Source: Devosia sp.
GTDB taxonomy: Bacteria; Pseudomonadota; Alphaproteobacteria; Rhizobiales; Devosiaceae
Direction: 5' to 3'
Assembly (NCBI GenBank): GCA_015234425.1
Contig: JADGNE010000017.1
Coordinates: 186,001-250,000, forward strand
Length of the DNA stretch: 64,000 bases
Shown here: positions 45,966 through 54,908 of the stretch, one piece after another
Numbering within the stretch: position 1 is the first letter of the stretch
Layout: the number at the start of each line of letters is the position of its first letter
Program-made: the position numbers and the translations under genes
The notes under the pieces: generated by a model
Told to the model about the DNA's origin: nothing
Databases searched by the model: none
What the model saw: the letters and a program-made list of their open reading frames with translations, nothing else

Positions 45966-46692
45966 CGGCTTCGCCGTCCCAATCCTGTTGGCCATTCGGT
46001 CCGCGCTCCGCTTGCCGGCGCGCAAGGACCTCTGTCGCTATGCTGCGGGTGATCGCCGTGCCTCTGGCAAGGGCCAGACGATCCAAAAGGTCCGCAAGAA
46101 TCGCCACCTCTTCCGGGCTGCGCTCCATGCGTGCCACCAGATAGTGGATGATCTTTGGATCGACCTTGATCTGGCGGTCACCAAACAGCTTCGCGAACAT
46201 GTGTGACAGTTCGATGTCGTCGCTGACTTCCAGTCGAAACATCGGTGCACGGCGTACCCGCGAGCGCACATCATCGGTCGCCAGCGGCCAATGTGCAACC
46301 TCCTCGCGCGCCGTCAACAGCAGTGTGCGGTCGCCACGCATCGCCTGGTTGAGCAGGTGGAACAGGCTCGGCTCATCATAAGCGCCGGTATCGACATCTT
46401 CGATCGCCAGCGGGCCTTTGCCGTTCTCCCCGGCAATCGCTGAAATGGTCTCGGGTGTAACGAAGCGCGCGCCGCTTCTGTCGGCGAAAATCCTGGCGAG
46501 ATGAGATTTTCCCGAGGACGTCGGACCAATGATCAGCGTCACTGCATCTGGCCAATGCGGCCAGGCGGTTATGCGCGAGTGCGCCAGCGAATTGCCTTCC
46601 CCGACCAGGAAATCATCTTCAGCGTGCGAAGGTTCTAGGTGCAGGTCCAGTGGCAGCTGCCGGGGGCCGTTATCAGGGAGCAATCTCATCAT
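45949..46692 (-). CDS. hdaA: DnaA-homologue HdaA, replication initiation regulator
   Basis: 247 residues from ATG 46692 (or 46689). An N-terminal clamp-binding motif QLPLDL, then a single AAA+ domain with Walker [16 protein letters not shown], Walker B AIEDVD and the sensor-like box [10 protein letters not shown]; no DnaA domain IV DNA-binding segment is present, which identifies Hda rather than DnaA. In Caulobacter HdaA promotes DnaA-ATP hydrolysis. It overlaps the perM stop by 20 bases and the ppk start by 17. Confidence 0.9.
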   Translation of the reverse strand: MMRLLPDNGPRQLPLDLHLEPSHAEDDFLVGEGNSLAHSRITAWPHWPDAVTLIIGPTSSGKSHLARIFADRSGARFVTPETISAIAGENGKGPLAIEDVDTGAYDEPSLFHLLNQAMRGDRTLLLTAREEVAHWPLATDDVRSRVRRAPMFRLEVSDDIELSHMFAKLFGDRQIKVDPKIIHYLVARMERSPEEVAILADLLDRLALARGTAITRSIATEVLARRQAERGPNGQQDWDGEADERDQ

Positions 46693-47764
46693 CCGTGGCG
46701 TGGCCGTTGGTGCCGAGATAAAGCGCGCTTTCCTTGTATTTTCGCACGCCGTAACGCACCAGCACCGAGGCGATGGCCGCCATCGGTACGGCCAGCAGCA
46801 GGCCGGTGAAGCCAAACAGCGCGCCGAGGGCCAGAAGGGCGAACATCATCCACACCGGGTTGATGTTGATCGAGGACCCGACAAGCTTGGGATAGAGCAC
46901 ATTGCCTTCCACGAACTGCCAGAACAGGAAGATGCCGCAGACGAGCGCCACCATCCACAGATTGGGCCAGAACTGTACCAGTGCAATGCCGACGGCCAGC
47001 CCAAATCCAACGAACGCCCCCACGAAGGGAATAAAACTCAGCAGCCCGCCGATAATGCCCACGGCAAGCCCGAAGTTAAGGCCGATCAGCGACAGCGCCG
47101 TGGCGTAGAACGCCGCATCCAGCAGCAACACCGAGCCTTGCCCGCGCAGAACGCCGGCCATCGAGCTGTCGATGTCCCCCAGAATGCCCTTGATTTCGGA
47201 CTTGTGGTCGCGCGGCAGCAGATTGTCGATGCCGCGGATCATGCCTTCCCAGTCGAGCAGCAGATAGAAGGCGACGACAGGCGCGACGACGATGAACGCC
47301 ACCACAGACACGCCCGACATGCCGATATTGACCAGCTCTGCCGGCAGGCGTGCGATAAACCCGAGCAGATTTCGCGCGACCTCGTTGATCCCGCGCTCCA
47401 CCTCGGCCGCGCGCTCAGGCCCAAGCCATGCGCTGATCTCAGGCGAATATTGCGTCACCAGGCCCTGCAGGTCGCGGTAGAGCGACGGCGTGCGCTGGAT
47501 CAGCTCGATGATCTGCTGGCCGATAACCGGCACCAGCATGAAGAACAGGCTGACGATGATGGAGAGGATCGAGAGCAGCACCACGACGGTCGCCCACATG
47601 CGACTGAAACGCCAGCGCTGCAACTGGTTGACGAGCGGATTGAGCAGATATGCCAGGGCCGCGCCAACCACAAAGGGCAGCAGGATGCCACGGAAGATCC
47701 ATAGCGACAGGATCAGCACGACGAAAAAGCCGATCCAGATCAACACTTGATTTCTAAGGTTCAT
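46673..47764 (-). CDS. AI-2E-family transporter (PerM)
   Basis: 363 residues from ATG 47764. About seven to eight membrane segments, with the AI-2E signature FIPFVGAFVGFGLAVGIAL (about residue 260) and PLVNQLQRWRFSR near the N-terminus. Despite the family name, members transport autoinducer-2 or sodium in different bacteria; the substrate here is unknown. The order perM-hda-ppk-ppx is common in Hyphomicrobiales. It is divergent from purM. Confidence 0.92.
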   Translation of the reverse strand: MNLRNQVLIWIGFFVVLILSLWIFRGILLPFVVGAALAYLLNPLVNQLQRWRFSRMWATVVVLLSILSIIVSLFFMLVPVIGQQIIELIQRTPSLYRDLQGLVTQYSPEISAWLGPERAAEVERGINEVARNLLGFIARLPAELVNIGMSGVSVVAFIVVAPVVAFYLLLDWEGMIRGIDNLLPRDHKSEIKGILGDIDSSMAGVLRGQGSVLLLDAAFYATALSLIGLNFGLAVGIIGGLLSFIPFVGAFVGFGLAVGIALVQFWPNLWMVALVCGIFLFWQFVEGNVLYPKLVGSSININPVWMMFALLALGALFGFTGLLLAVPMAAIASVLVRYGVRKYKESALYLGTNGHATDDEIAP

Positions 47765-47897
47765 GGCGCCGGGCGGCCCTTGCGTCTGTGTATCCAAGAA
47801 GCTATCAGCCTCGTAACGGCCAGCACCGAAAAGTTCAACCAACCCGGTTCGCGCGCGCTAAGATGCGCCCGCTATCCCCAGCATTGGCAACAGGCTC

Positions 47898-48974
47898 ATG
47901 TCCGACGCACAAAACCTGCCATCAAATAGTCTTTCGTACAAGCAGGCTGGGGTCGATATCGATGCCGGCAATGCCCTTGTCGAGGCCATCAAGCCCGCAG
48001 TGAAATCGACGCGTCGGCCCGGCGCCGATGGAGAGATCGGCGGTTTCGGTGGTCTGTTCGATCTCAAGGCCGCCGGTTTTGTCGATCCTGTCCTGGTTGC
48101 CGCCAATGACGGCGTGGGCACCAAGCTCAAGATTGCCATCGACACCGGCAAGCACGACACCATCGGCCAGGATCTGGTCGCCATGTGTGTCAACGACCTC
48201 ATTGTCCAGGGCGCCGAGCCGCTGTTTTTCCTCGACTATTTTGCCACCGGCAAGCTCGACGTCGAACAGGGCACGGCCATCGTCAACGGCATCGCCCATG
48301 GCTGCCGCCTCGCCGGCTGCGCGCTGATCGGCGGCGAGACAGCTGAAATGCCCGGCATGTATCAGGGCAATGACTATGATCTGGCTGGTTTTGCGGTCGG
48401 CGCCGCCGAGCGCGGCGCCCTGCTGCCCCGCAAGGACATTGCTGCCGGTGACGTGCTCGTCGCCGTGGCCTCCTCGGGCGTCCACTCCAATGGCTACTCG
48501 CTGGTCCGCAAGATCGTCGAAGTGTCCGGCCTCGCCTGGGATGCTCCGGCGCCCTTCGCCGAAGGCAAGACGCTGGCTGAAGCCTTGCTCGAGCCGACCC
48601 GCATCTATGTGAAGTCGATCCTTGCCGCCCTCAAGGCCGGTCACGGTATCAAGGCCCTCGCCCACATCACCGGCGGCGGCTTCATCGACAATATTCCCCG
48701 CGTCCTGCCAGATCATCTGGCCGCTGATATCGATCTCGGCGCCGTCAGCGTTCCGGCCGTCTTCGGCTGGCTGGCCAAGGTCGGCGGCATGGACGAACGT
48801 GAAATGCTCCGCACCTTTAACTGCGGCGTCGGCATGCTGGTGGCCGTGGCCCCGGCCGACGCTGAAAAGCTCGTGGAAAGCCTCACTGAATCAGGTGAAA
48901 CCGCTGCCATCGTCGGCGCCCTCACCGAGCGCACTGGCGAAGCCGTGACCTTCCGCGGCGCGCTCAAGCTGTGA
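47898..48974 (+). CDS. purM: phosphoribosylformylglycinamidine cyclo-ligase
   Basis: 358 residues. [50 protein letters not shown] and [21 protein letters not shown] are all characteristic of PurM, with the C-terminal [16 protein letters not shown]. It forms AIR in purine synthesis. The next gene starts inside its stop (GTGA), and the promoter lies in the 133 bases to perM. Confidence 0.98.
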   Translation: MSDAQNLPSNSLSYKQAGVDIDAGNALVEAIKPAVKSTRRPGADGEIGGFGGLFDLKAAGFVDPVLVAANDGVGTKLKIAIDTGKHDTIGQDLVAMCVNDLIVQGAEPLFFLDYFATGKLDVEQGTAIVNGIAHGCRLAGCALIGGETAEMPGMYQGNDYDLAGFAVGAAERGALLPRKDIAAGDVLVAVASSGVHSNGYSLVRKIVEVSGLAWDAPAPFAEGKTLAEALLEPTRIYVKSILAALKAGHGIKALAHITGGGFIDNIPRVLPDHLAADIDLGAVSVPAVFGWLAKVGGMDEREMLRTFNCGVGMLVAVAPADAEKLVESLTESGETAAIVGALTERTGEAVTFRGALKL

Positions 48975-49549
48975 GCCGCAAGAAGGTCGGCATACTGATC
49001 TCAGGGCGCGGATCGAACATGTCCGCGCTCATCGAGGCTGCCAAGGTTCCTGACTATCCCGCTGAAATCGTTGGGATTTTATCCAACCGCGCATCAGCAG
49101 CCGGGCTACAGGTCGCAGCCGCCGAAGGCATTGCCACGGCCTCGCTTGCCCAGAGCAAGTTCCTGTCGCGAGACATGTTCGAAGACACTGTCAGCCAGGT
49201 TCTCGAGAGCTGGGAGGTCGACATCGTCTGCCTCGCCGGCTTCATGCGCATCCTAGGCGAGGACTTCGTCAACCGCTGGGCCGGTCGGATGATCAACATC
49301 CACCCGTCCCTGCTGCCACTCTACAAGGGCCTCGACACCCATGCCCGGGCCATCGCCGATGGCGCTACCGAACATGGCTGCACGGTCCATTATGTGACAC
49401 CCGGCCTCGACGAGGGTGAGGCAATTCTGCAGGCCAAGGTCCCGGTTCTTGCCGGTGACACGCCGGAGACACTGTCGGCCCGCGTGCTGGTCGAAGAGCA
49501 CCGCATCTACCCCGAAGCGCTCAAGATCCTGGCGAACCGCCTGCCCTGA
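48971..49549 (+). CDS. purN: phosphoribosylglycinamide formyltransferase
   Basis: 192 residues starting with GTG that overlaps the purM stop by four bases. [12 protein letters not shown] binds phosphoribosylglycinamide; [21 protein letters not shown] with the catalytic Asn/His pair and [13 protein letters not shown] with the Asp complete the family signature. It uses 10-formyl-THF. It is purM's partner in the same pathway. Confidence 0.98.
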   Translation: MSRKKVGILISGRGSNMSALIEAAKVPDYPAEIVGILSNRASAAGLQVAAAEGIATASLAQSKFLSRDMFEDTVSQVLESWEVDIVCLAGFMRILGEDFVNRWAGRMINIHPSLLPLYKGLDTHARAIADGATEHGCTVHYVTPGLDEGEAILQAKVPVLAGDTPETLSARVLVEEHRIYPEALKILANRLP

Positions 49550-49560
49550 TCGGGCAGGCG
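49538..49560 (+). terminator. hairpin at the purN end
   Basis: CGCCTGCCC (49538-49546) and GGGCAGGCG (49552-49560) pair around TGATC, covering the purN stop. No T-run follows, so it may be a rho-dependent stop or an RNA stabiliser rather than a classic terminator. Confidence 0.5.
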
Positions 49561-49655
49561 CAGTCCATCACCAGAATTGATCACCTCATCGTCAAATTCG
49601 GTTCGACCTTTGTTCGGGCCGGGCGTAGCGTCCGGCGTCTTTCGAGGATGCTGTT

Positions 49656-50546
49656 ATGAGTCTGCGCGATTGGTCCTGGATCATTCTTCTGGGCGCCATC
49701 TGGGGTTGCTCCTTTGTCTTCAACGCCATTCTGATCCGTGAGATCGGCCCGGTCTGGGTGACGGCACTCCGCGTGTCCATCGGCGCGCTCGGGTGCTGGG
49801 TGGTCATGCTGGCGCTGAAGAAATCCGTGCCACGCGATCCCAAGCTCTGGCTGCAGCTGGCTGGCCTTGGCGTCATCGCCTATGCCATTCCCTTCGCGCT
49901 CTTCCCGCTCGCACAGGCACATCTCGCCAGCGGCATCGCCGCCATCATCAATGCGCTGACGCCGATGGTCACCGCGCTCATCTCCCATTTCTGGCTGGGC
50001 GGCGAAAAAGCCTCGCGGACCAAATTCACCGGCGTCGCCATCGGCTTTGTCGGCGCGGCGATCCTCGTGTCCCCGGCGTTGACCTCGGGCGGCTCATCGC
50101 AGCTCTGGGCCGTTGCCGCCTGCCTTGGCGCTACTCTCTGCTATGCGCTCTCGCTCAATATCACGCGCAGCTACAAGCACATCGAGCCAACCGCGTTTGC
50201 AGCCATGGCCTTGACCGGTGCCGCCGTCATCGCGGTGCCCGTCGCTTTTCTCACAGAAGGCGTTCCGGTGATCACCCGAGCCGAATCCTGGGGCGCGGCG
50301 ATCGCGATTGGCCTGCTCTCGACTGCCTTTACCTTCCAGATCATGTACCGGATCCTTCCCCGCGTCGGCGCCACCAATTTCGCCACCACCACCTTCATCG
50401 CCCCGATATCGGCCCTGCTGATCGGCGTGACGGTTCTCGGCGAAACCATCCTGCCCATTCAGATCATCGGCATGGTGGTGATCTTCTTCGGTCTCTTCTT
50501 CATCGACGGCCGCATTCGACACCTCTGGAAAGCCGCACGAGGCTGA
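49656..50546 (+). CDS. EamA/DMT-family transporter (second)
   Basis: 296 residues with ten hydrophobic segments forming two EamA repeats. WIILLGAIWGCSFVFNAILIREIGPVWVTALR is the typical first helix and arginine-bearing loop. The second repeat, from about residue 145, has ATTTFIAPISALLIGVTVLGE, the typical eighth helix. It is only distantly like the EamA protein at 17112. A promoter probably lies in the 106-base gap after purN. No substrate can be assigned. Confidence 0.87.
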   Translation: MSLRDWSWIILLGAIWGCSFVFNAILIREIGPVWVTALRVSIGALGCWVVMLALKKSVPRDPKLWLQLAGLGVIAYAIPFALFPLAQAHLASGIAAIINALTPMVTALISHFWLGGEKASRTKFTGVAIGFVGAAILVSPALTSGGSSQLWAVAACLGATLCYALSLNITRSYKHIEPTAFAAMALTGAAVIAVPVAFLTEGVPVITRAESWGAAIAIGLLSTAFTFQIMYRILPRVGATNFATTTFIAPISALLIGVTVLGETILPIQIIGMVVIFFGLFFIDGRIRHLWKAARG

Positions 50547-50596
50547 CTTAGGATCACGCTGTCGCCGGCTCCACCGGTGGCAGGAGGTCCGTGTCC

Positions 50597-51175
50597 ATGT
50601 ACATCAAGACCATCACCCCTGACGACGCCACAGGCGCCGTCGCCGATATCTACAAGGCCGAGATCGACGCGATGGGCCGCGTCATGGAGGCCACTCAGTG
50701 CTGGTCGGCTCGACCCGACATGCTGGTCCCGATCGAAAACCTGCTTCACCAGATGCGCGACGGGTTCTCCCTTGGCCTCGAGAACTTCCGCCTGATCACG
50801 CTGATCGTCGCCAAGCACGTCCCCTCGAGCTATTGCTCGCATGTCTATTTCAAGTCGCTGTCGCAGATGCTCGGCCGGGACAAGACCCTTGCCATCCAGG
50901 ACGATTATCGCACGGCCGGGCTGAGTGACCAGCAGGTCGCCATGCTGGCCTATGCCGAACAGATCACCCTGGACGCCTCCCGCATCACCGAGGCTGATAT
51001 CGACGCATTGCGCTCCGTCGGCCTTACCGATCTCAACATCGCCGACATCGCGCTGGCGGCATCATTTCGCAATTTCCTTAGCCGCTATTTTGATGCCGTC
51101 GGGGCCACCGTCGAGCCGGAGTTTCTCGATGCCGATCCCGCCGTGCGCGCTCGCATGGCCGTGGGTAAACAGTAG
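50597..51175 (+). CDS. carboxymuconolactone decarboxylase/AhpD-fold protein
   Basis: 192 residues from ATG 50597, with AGGAGG nine bases upstream; a GTG at 50591 would sit too close to that site. The AhpD-like helical fold is seen around residues 55-85 (NFRLITLIVAKHVPSSYCSHVYF). In true AhpD peroxidases this place has C-x-x-C; here the first Cys is Ser, so only one of the redox pair remains. Peroxidase activity by a dithiol mechanism is therefore doubtful. Function unknown; it is read with the EamA gene. Confidence 0.75.
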   Translation: MYIKTITPDDATGAVADIYKAEIDAMGRVMEATQCWSARPDMLVPIENLLHQMRDGFSLGLENFRLITLIVAKHVPSSYCSHVYFKSLSQMLGRDKTLAIQDDYRTAGLSDQQVAMLAYAEQITLDASRITEADIDALRSVGLTDLNIADIALAASFRNFLSRYFDAVGATVEPEFLDADPAVRARMAVGKQ

Positions 51176-51183
51176 CGGCAGAC

Positions 51184-51208
51184 GGAACCCCGGGGCGCCC
51201 CTACCGTT
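51184..51208 (+). promoter_or_regulatory. EcfG-type promoter of the proline-rich small genes
   Basis: GGAAC at 51184-51188 and CGTT at 51205-51208 are spaced by 16 bases. The ribosome site GGCGGAGG and the ATG at 51228 follow after 19 bases. It begins nine bases after the upstream stop. Confidence 0.7.
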
Positions 51209-51227
51209 GAGCTGGCGGAGGTACACC

Positions 51228-51437
51228 ATGAGCACGCCCCGACCCGATATCGACCCGCACGCCCCGCCCGAATATGAGCCGGCGCCCGATCCGGATTTCC
51301 CGCAGCCCGGTCAACCGGGCCAGCCTGGACCGGGACATTTCCCGACGCCTGACCAGCCGGGCACATCCCCCGAACCAGCGCCGTCGCCCGAAATCCCGCC
51401 CCTGCCGAACGATGTGCCGCGCCCGAGGGAGATCTGA
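51228..51437 (+). CDS. proline-rich small protein, general-stress candidate 1
   Basis: 69 residues, about one third proline, with repeats of P-x-P, Q-P-G and P-D-x-D patterns (QPGQPGQPGPGHFPTP). It would be disordered and acidic, with no signal peptide or membrane segment. GGCGGAGG precedes the ATG. I recognise no family; similar small disordered proteins are common in rhizobial stress regulons. It is followed by another small proline-rich gene two bases after its stop. Confidence 0.7.
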   Translation: MSTPRPDIDPHAPPEYEPAPDPDFPQPGQPGQPGPGHFPTPDQPGTSPEPAPSPEIPPLPNDVPRPREI

Positions 51438-51439
51438 AA

Positions 51440-51628
51440 ATGGATCCGAATAAAAACAACGAGCCGGACATTCCTGTCCGGCCCGCCAAGCCTCAACCAC
51501 CCATGCCCGTGCACCTGCCCACGGGGGATGCGGAGCATCCGCATTCATCCCCGTTGCGCCACGATGGCGAAGACGAGGGTATCGACCCCAATCTCCCGCC
51601 CGAGCCCGGCCACGACATCAATCCATGA
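51440..51628 (+). CDS. proline-rich small protein, general-stress candidate 2
   Basis: 62 residues, rich in Pro, Asp, His and Glu (MDPNKNNEPDIPVRPAKPQP, then DGEDEGIDPNLPPEPGHDI). It is predicted to be disordered. Its ribosome site GGGAGA lies within the end of the preceding gene, so the two are probably translated together from the EcfG promoter at 51184. Function unknown. The stop is three bases before the stop of the convergent yqhA gene. Confidence 0.7.
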   Translation: MDPNKNNEPDIPVRPAKPQPPMPVHLPTGDAEHPHSSPLRHDGEDEGIDPNLPPEPGHDINP

Positions 51629-51632
51629 TGTC
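51614..51632. terminator. hairpin spanning the stops of the small gene and yqhA
   Basis: GACATCA (51614-51620) and TGATGTC (51626-51632) pair around ATCCA. Both convergent stops fall at its right arm. No T-run is present. Confidence 0.4.
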
Positions 51633-52197
51633 AGTGGGAGGTGTGGATTTTGCTCAGGAAGTAGGTCAGCGCTGCAATCACCAGAGCGCTGGCACCGCCG
51701 AGATATAGAATGTCGATCCCGCCAGCCGACGTAATCGCACGGCCAAGGAAATAGACCGCGAGCACCGTCACGGCGACGCCCACCAGCTTTCACTTCAGAT
51801 CATCCAGCGTGCGGATGCGGAGCCAGTTCGGCAGCTCGAGATCCTGGTCGAAATAGAGCTGATAGAGCCCCAGCGACACCACCTGCACGACTGTCGCGGG
51901 CAGGAACAGGTCCACGAGCTCAATGGCGTGCAGCAGGGCCTCGTCATGGCTCAACCGGTGATCGACCGAAAAGAAGAGGCCATCGAGGAAATGCCAGGTC
52001 TCGAACGCGCCATAGACCATCAACGCCAGTGAGGCGGCCATGGTCGCCAGCACCGGGATGAGAATAACGCCACTGAACAGCTTGCCGATCAGCCTGATGA
52101 TCCAGGGCGCCTTGTGAGCCACAAAGGCCGCCCCGATGGAGGTGGAACGGGAGGACCGTTCCTTTTCCGGTTCAATGGTCAATCTATTCGATCCCAA
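51631..52197 (-). pseudogene. yqhA: YqhA/UPF0114-family membrane protein with in-frame TGA
   Basis: On the minus strand one frame runs from ATG 52197 to TGA 51631-51633 with a single TGA at 51792-51790. Before it are 135 residues with hydrophobic segments at about 39-62 and 100-120 and the UPF0114 ending LPNWLRIRTLDDLK. After it, 52 residues continue the same family (KLVGVAVTVLAVYFLGRAI, then a second hydrophobic helix). Family members run uninterrupted from LDDLK through S/A-K-LVGV, so the TGA stands where a Ser is usual (TCA to TGA is one change). It may be a disrupted gene, a read-through, or a sequencing error; an internal GTG at 51783 could restart translation. Start overlaps gatB stop by 14 bases. 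Confidence 0.7.
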
Positions 52198-53683
52198 GCT
52201 TCTGCTTCATCAAATCGTTGAGCGCCTGCGGGTTGGCCTTGCCGCCCGAAGCCTTCATCGCCTGGCCGACAAACCAGCCGATCATGGTCGGCTTGGCCTT
52301 GACCTTCTCGACCTGATCGGGATTGGCGGCGATGATTTCGTCGACGATCTTTTCGATCGCACCGAGATCGGTCACCTGCTTGAGGCCACGACGCTCGACG
52401 ATCTCGGCCGGATCGCCCTCGGGCTCCTCGGAGATGAGAATCTGCAGAACGTCCTTGCCGCCCTTGGACGAGATCGTCCCGGCAGCGATCAGGTCCACTA
52501 GACCGGCGATCTGGGACGGCTGAAGATGGGTTTCCCAAACGGCCAGACCCTGGCTGTTGGCAAAGGCCGCCACGTCAGCGTTGAGAATGTTCGCCACGGC
52601 CTTGCCGTCGCGCTTGGTGCCACCAAAAGCCACGCAGGCTTCATAGTAGTCGGCCGTCTCACGCTCGAGCGTCAGCACCATGGCGTCATAGGCGGTCACG
52701 CCATAATCGGCGATGAAACGAGCCTGCTTTTCGTCCGGCAGCTCCGGCAGGTGCTGGGCCAGCTCGGCAATAAAGGCGTCGTCGAACTCGAGCGGCAGCA
52801 GGTCCGGATCGGGGAAGTAGCGATAGTCATGCGCTTCTTCCTTGGAGCGCATCGACCGGGTCTCGCCGTTCTTCGGGTCGAACAGGCGGGTTTCCTGGTC
52901 GATGGAACCACCGTCTTCCAGAATGTCGATCTGGCGGCGCGCCTCATATTCGATGGCCATGCCGGCAAAGCGGATCGAGTTGACGTTCTTGATCTCGCAA
53001 CGCGTGCCGAATTCACCACCCGGACGGCGCACGGACACGTTCACGTCGGCGCGCATGGAGCCCTGCTCCATATTGCCGTCGCATGTGCCGAGATAGCGCA
53101 GGATGGTGCGCAGCTTGGCCAGATAGGCCTTGGCTTCTTCCGACGAGCGCAGGTCAGGCTTGGAGACGATTTCCATCAGCGCCACGCCCGACCGGTTGAG
53201 GTCGACAAAGCTCATGTTCGGGTGCTGATCGTGGATCGACTTGCCAGCGTCCTGCTCGAGGTGCAGGCGCTCGATACCGATCTCGATCTGCTCGCCGTCG
53301 ACGTCGAGCAAAACCTTGCCCTCGCCCACGATCGGGTCCTTGAACTGGGAGATCTGGTAGCCCTGCGGCAGGTCCGGATAGAAATAATTCTTGCGGTCAA
53401 ACACCGAGCGCTTGTTGATCTGGGCCTTGAGCCCGAGACCAGTCCGCACGGCCTGGCGCACGCATTCCTCGTTGATGACGGGCAGCATGCCGGGCATGGC
53501 GGCGTCAACGAAGCTCACATTGGCATTGGGGGGATTGCCGAAGGCGGTCGAGGATCCCGAGAACAGCTTGCTCTCGCTCGTCACCTGCGCATGCACTTCC
53601 ATGCCGATGATCACTTCCCAATCGCCGGTGGAACCGGAAATCAGGCGCTTCTTGTCGGGGGTGCGGGTATCGACGAGTGTCAC
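52184..53683 (-). CDS. gatB: aspartyl/glutamyl-tRNA amidotransferase subunit B
   Basis: 499 residues from GTG 53683, which has AGGA seven bases upstream; an extension to 53746 would add 21 residues. [25 protein letters not shown] is the canonical start, [15 protein letters not shown] and [19 protein letters not shown] follow, and the C-terminal YqeY-like domain (KLGIE end) binds tRNA. With GatC and GatA it converts misacylated Glu-tRNA-Gln or Asp-tRNA-Asn. It lies apart from gatA and gatC, separated by several genes. Confidence 0.97.
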   Translation of the reverse strand: MTLVDTRTPDKKRLISGSTGDWEVIIGMEVHAQVTSESKLFSGSSTAFGNPPNANVSFVDAAMPGMLPVINEECVRQAVRTGLGLKAQINKRSVFDRKNYFYPDLPQGYQISQFKDPIVGEGKVLLDVDGEQIEIGIERLHLEQDAGKSIHDQHPNMSFVDLNRSGVALMEIVSKPDLRSSEEAKAYLAKLRTILRYLGTCDGNMEQGSMRADVNVSVRRPGGEFGTRCEIKNVNSIRFAGMAIEYEARRQIDILEDGGSIDQETRLFDPKNGETRSMRSKEEAHDYRYFPDPDLLPLEFDDAFIAELAQHLPELPDEKQARFIADYGVTAYDAMVLTLERETADYYEACVAFGGTKRDGKAVANILNADVAAFANSQGLAVWETHLQPSQIAGLVDLIAAGTISSKGGKDVLQILISEEPEGDPAEIVERRGLKQVTDLGAIEKIVDEIIAANPDQVEKVKAKPTMIGWFVGQAMKASGGKANPQALNDLMKQKLGIE

Positions 53684-53773
53684 TTGGCGGTCCTGAACAT
53701 CAAAGAAATTCGCTCTGTGCTTAGCGGGCTTGGCCCGGCGTTGCAACAGTCACGGCAGCCATGGAACAGGGAC

Positions 53774-54283
53774 TTATTCGCCGTATTGGTCGCCGGAAAG
53801 CGGGTTCAGGCGTTTTTCGAGATGCACGCTCATGAAACTCTGGCGTACATCGCCGTCGCTGCCGCGCAGCGCCATGATCCTGTAGCCCTGCCGTTCGTAG
53901 AAACGCACCGCCCGCACATTGTCGGCCGGTGTCTCGAGGTGCACGCGCTCGGCGCCTTCGAGTTCGAGCATGACTTCCATGCGGCTGAGCAGTTCCCTGC
54001 CCACGCCCTGCCCCTGACATTCGGGTGCGACGAAGAGGAAGGGGATATAGTTGCGGCGCGGGATACGGGAACACCAGCCGACCAGTTCCTGCTCGTGACT
54101 GGCGATGATGGCATGCTGCCACCCGAGCGCTGCGGCCTGGGAGAGGCGCCGCCGCTCCGATTCGCGCATCATCGGCGCTTCGGTCAGCAGCGGCAGGATG
54201 CCGGTTTCCCAGGCTTCATAGGCAAGCGTCGCCATGCGGGGCGCATCGGCGAGTTCGGCTTTTCGTATCGCTGTCCGGGGCAC
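53774..54283 (-). CDS. GNAT-family N-acetyltransferase (1)
   Basis: 169 residues. The acetyl-CoA loop PECQGQGVGRELLSRM (Q/R-x-x-G-x-G/A) is near residue 86, and the C-terminal ADNVRAVRFYERQGYRIMALRG is the final GNAT motif. The N-terminal portion is a typical AWETG region. Substrate unknown. It lies 90 bases downstream of gatB's start region and near a YjhX-type toxin gene; YjhQ, the Escherichia coli antitoxin of YjhX, is also a GNAT protein, but no specific similarity can be claimed. Confidence 0.88.
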   Translation of the reverse strand: MPRTAIRKAELADAPRMATLAYEAWETGILPLLTEAPMMRESERRRLSQAAALGWQHAIIASHEQELVGWCSRIPRRNYIPFLFVAPECQGQGVGRELLSRMEVMLELEGAERVHLETPADNVRAVRFYERQGYRIMALRGSDGDVRQSFMSVHLEKRLNPLSGDQYGE

Positions 54284-54329
54284 GACGAACTCCCGTGGCC
54301 GCCTGTCACGGCGCCACAGGGCGCCGATA

Positions 54330-54644
54330 TCACCGAGCGCGGCGGCGCGCTGCGATGATGCCCTTTTCGTAATTGATGTTCCAGTCGATCAGGGTCCGCC
54401 AGATAAGTTCCGCCTGATCTTCGTCCAAATCAAGGTCAAGACTGCGTCCGCGCACCTTATTGATCACCGCCTCGATGCGAACGGCGTCAAATGCCTCGTG
54501 CGGATCGGTCTTGATCTCGGCCATGCGCGTCACATAGGCGTGCCGCTCCGCGAACAGCGTCAGCAGCGCCTGGTCGATCCGATCAATCTCGGCGCGCACA
54601 TCGTCTTTGGTTTCGCATTCAGCGGGCAGTTTGGCAGCGGTCAC
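54330..54644 (-). CDS. chorismate mutase (AroQ-type)
   Basis: 104 residues from GTG 54644, with GAGGAA upstream; a longer start at 54680 is unsupported. The all-helical AroQ fold is seen: VRAEIDRIDQALLTLFAERHAYV with the first catalytic Arg, TRMAEIKTDPHEAFDAVRIEAVINKVR with Lys/Arg, and LIWRTLIDWNINYEKG at the end. It converts chorismate to prephenate. It is separate from prephenate dehydratase, as in many Alphaproteobacteria. Confidence 0.88.
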   Translation of the reverse strand: MTAAKLPAECETKDDVRAEIDRIDQALLTLFAERHAYVTRMAEIKTDPHEAFDAVRIEAVINKVRGRSLDLDLDEDQAELIWRTLIDWNINYEKGIIAARRRAR

Positions 54645-54908
54645 GGGCTTTCCTCGACATTTTGTGTGGCAGGTGTGCACCGCCCGACGGGCGATTTCAA
54701 CCGCATCACAGCCAAAATCTGGACGAATTCTCCCGGATCCGCTAGACCAAAAGCCATGTCCAGTCAGTTTGAGATTGTCTGATTACCCATGCAATCAGGA
54801 TGGGGCCGAATAAACCACCTGCCGCCGTGCGTGATGCCGTCGGCGGGTATCGTTTGTTCGCGGCCATATGCCTTCGGCGTGCGGCCGCCCTTCGACACTC
54901 CAGACACA

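Noticed and set aside
51790-51792. Selenocysteine reading of the TGA in yqhA
   Set aside because: UPF0114 proteins have no selenocysteine tradition and no SECIS-like hairpin was seen directly after the codon; not excluded experimentally.
52526-54358. 610-residue plus-strand frame over gatB and a GNAT gene
   Set aside because: Antisense shadow; no ribosome site or family match.
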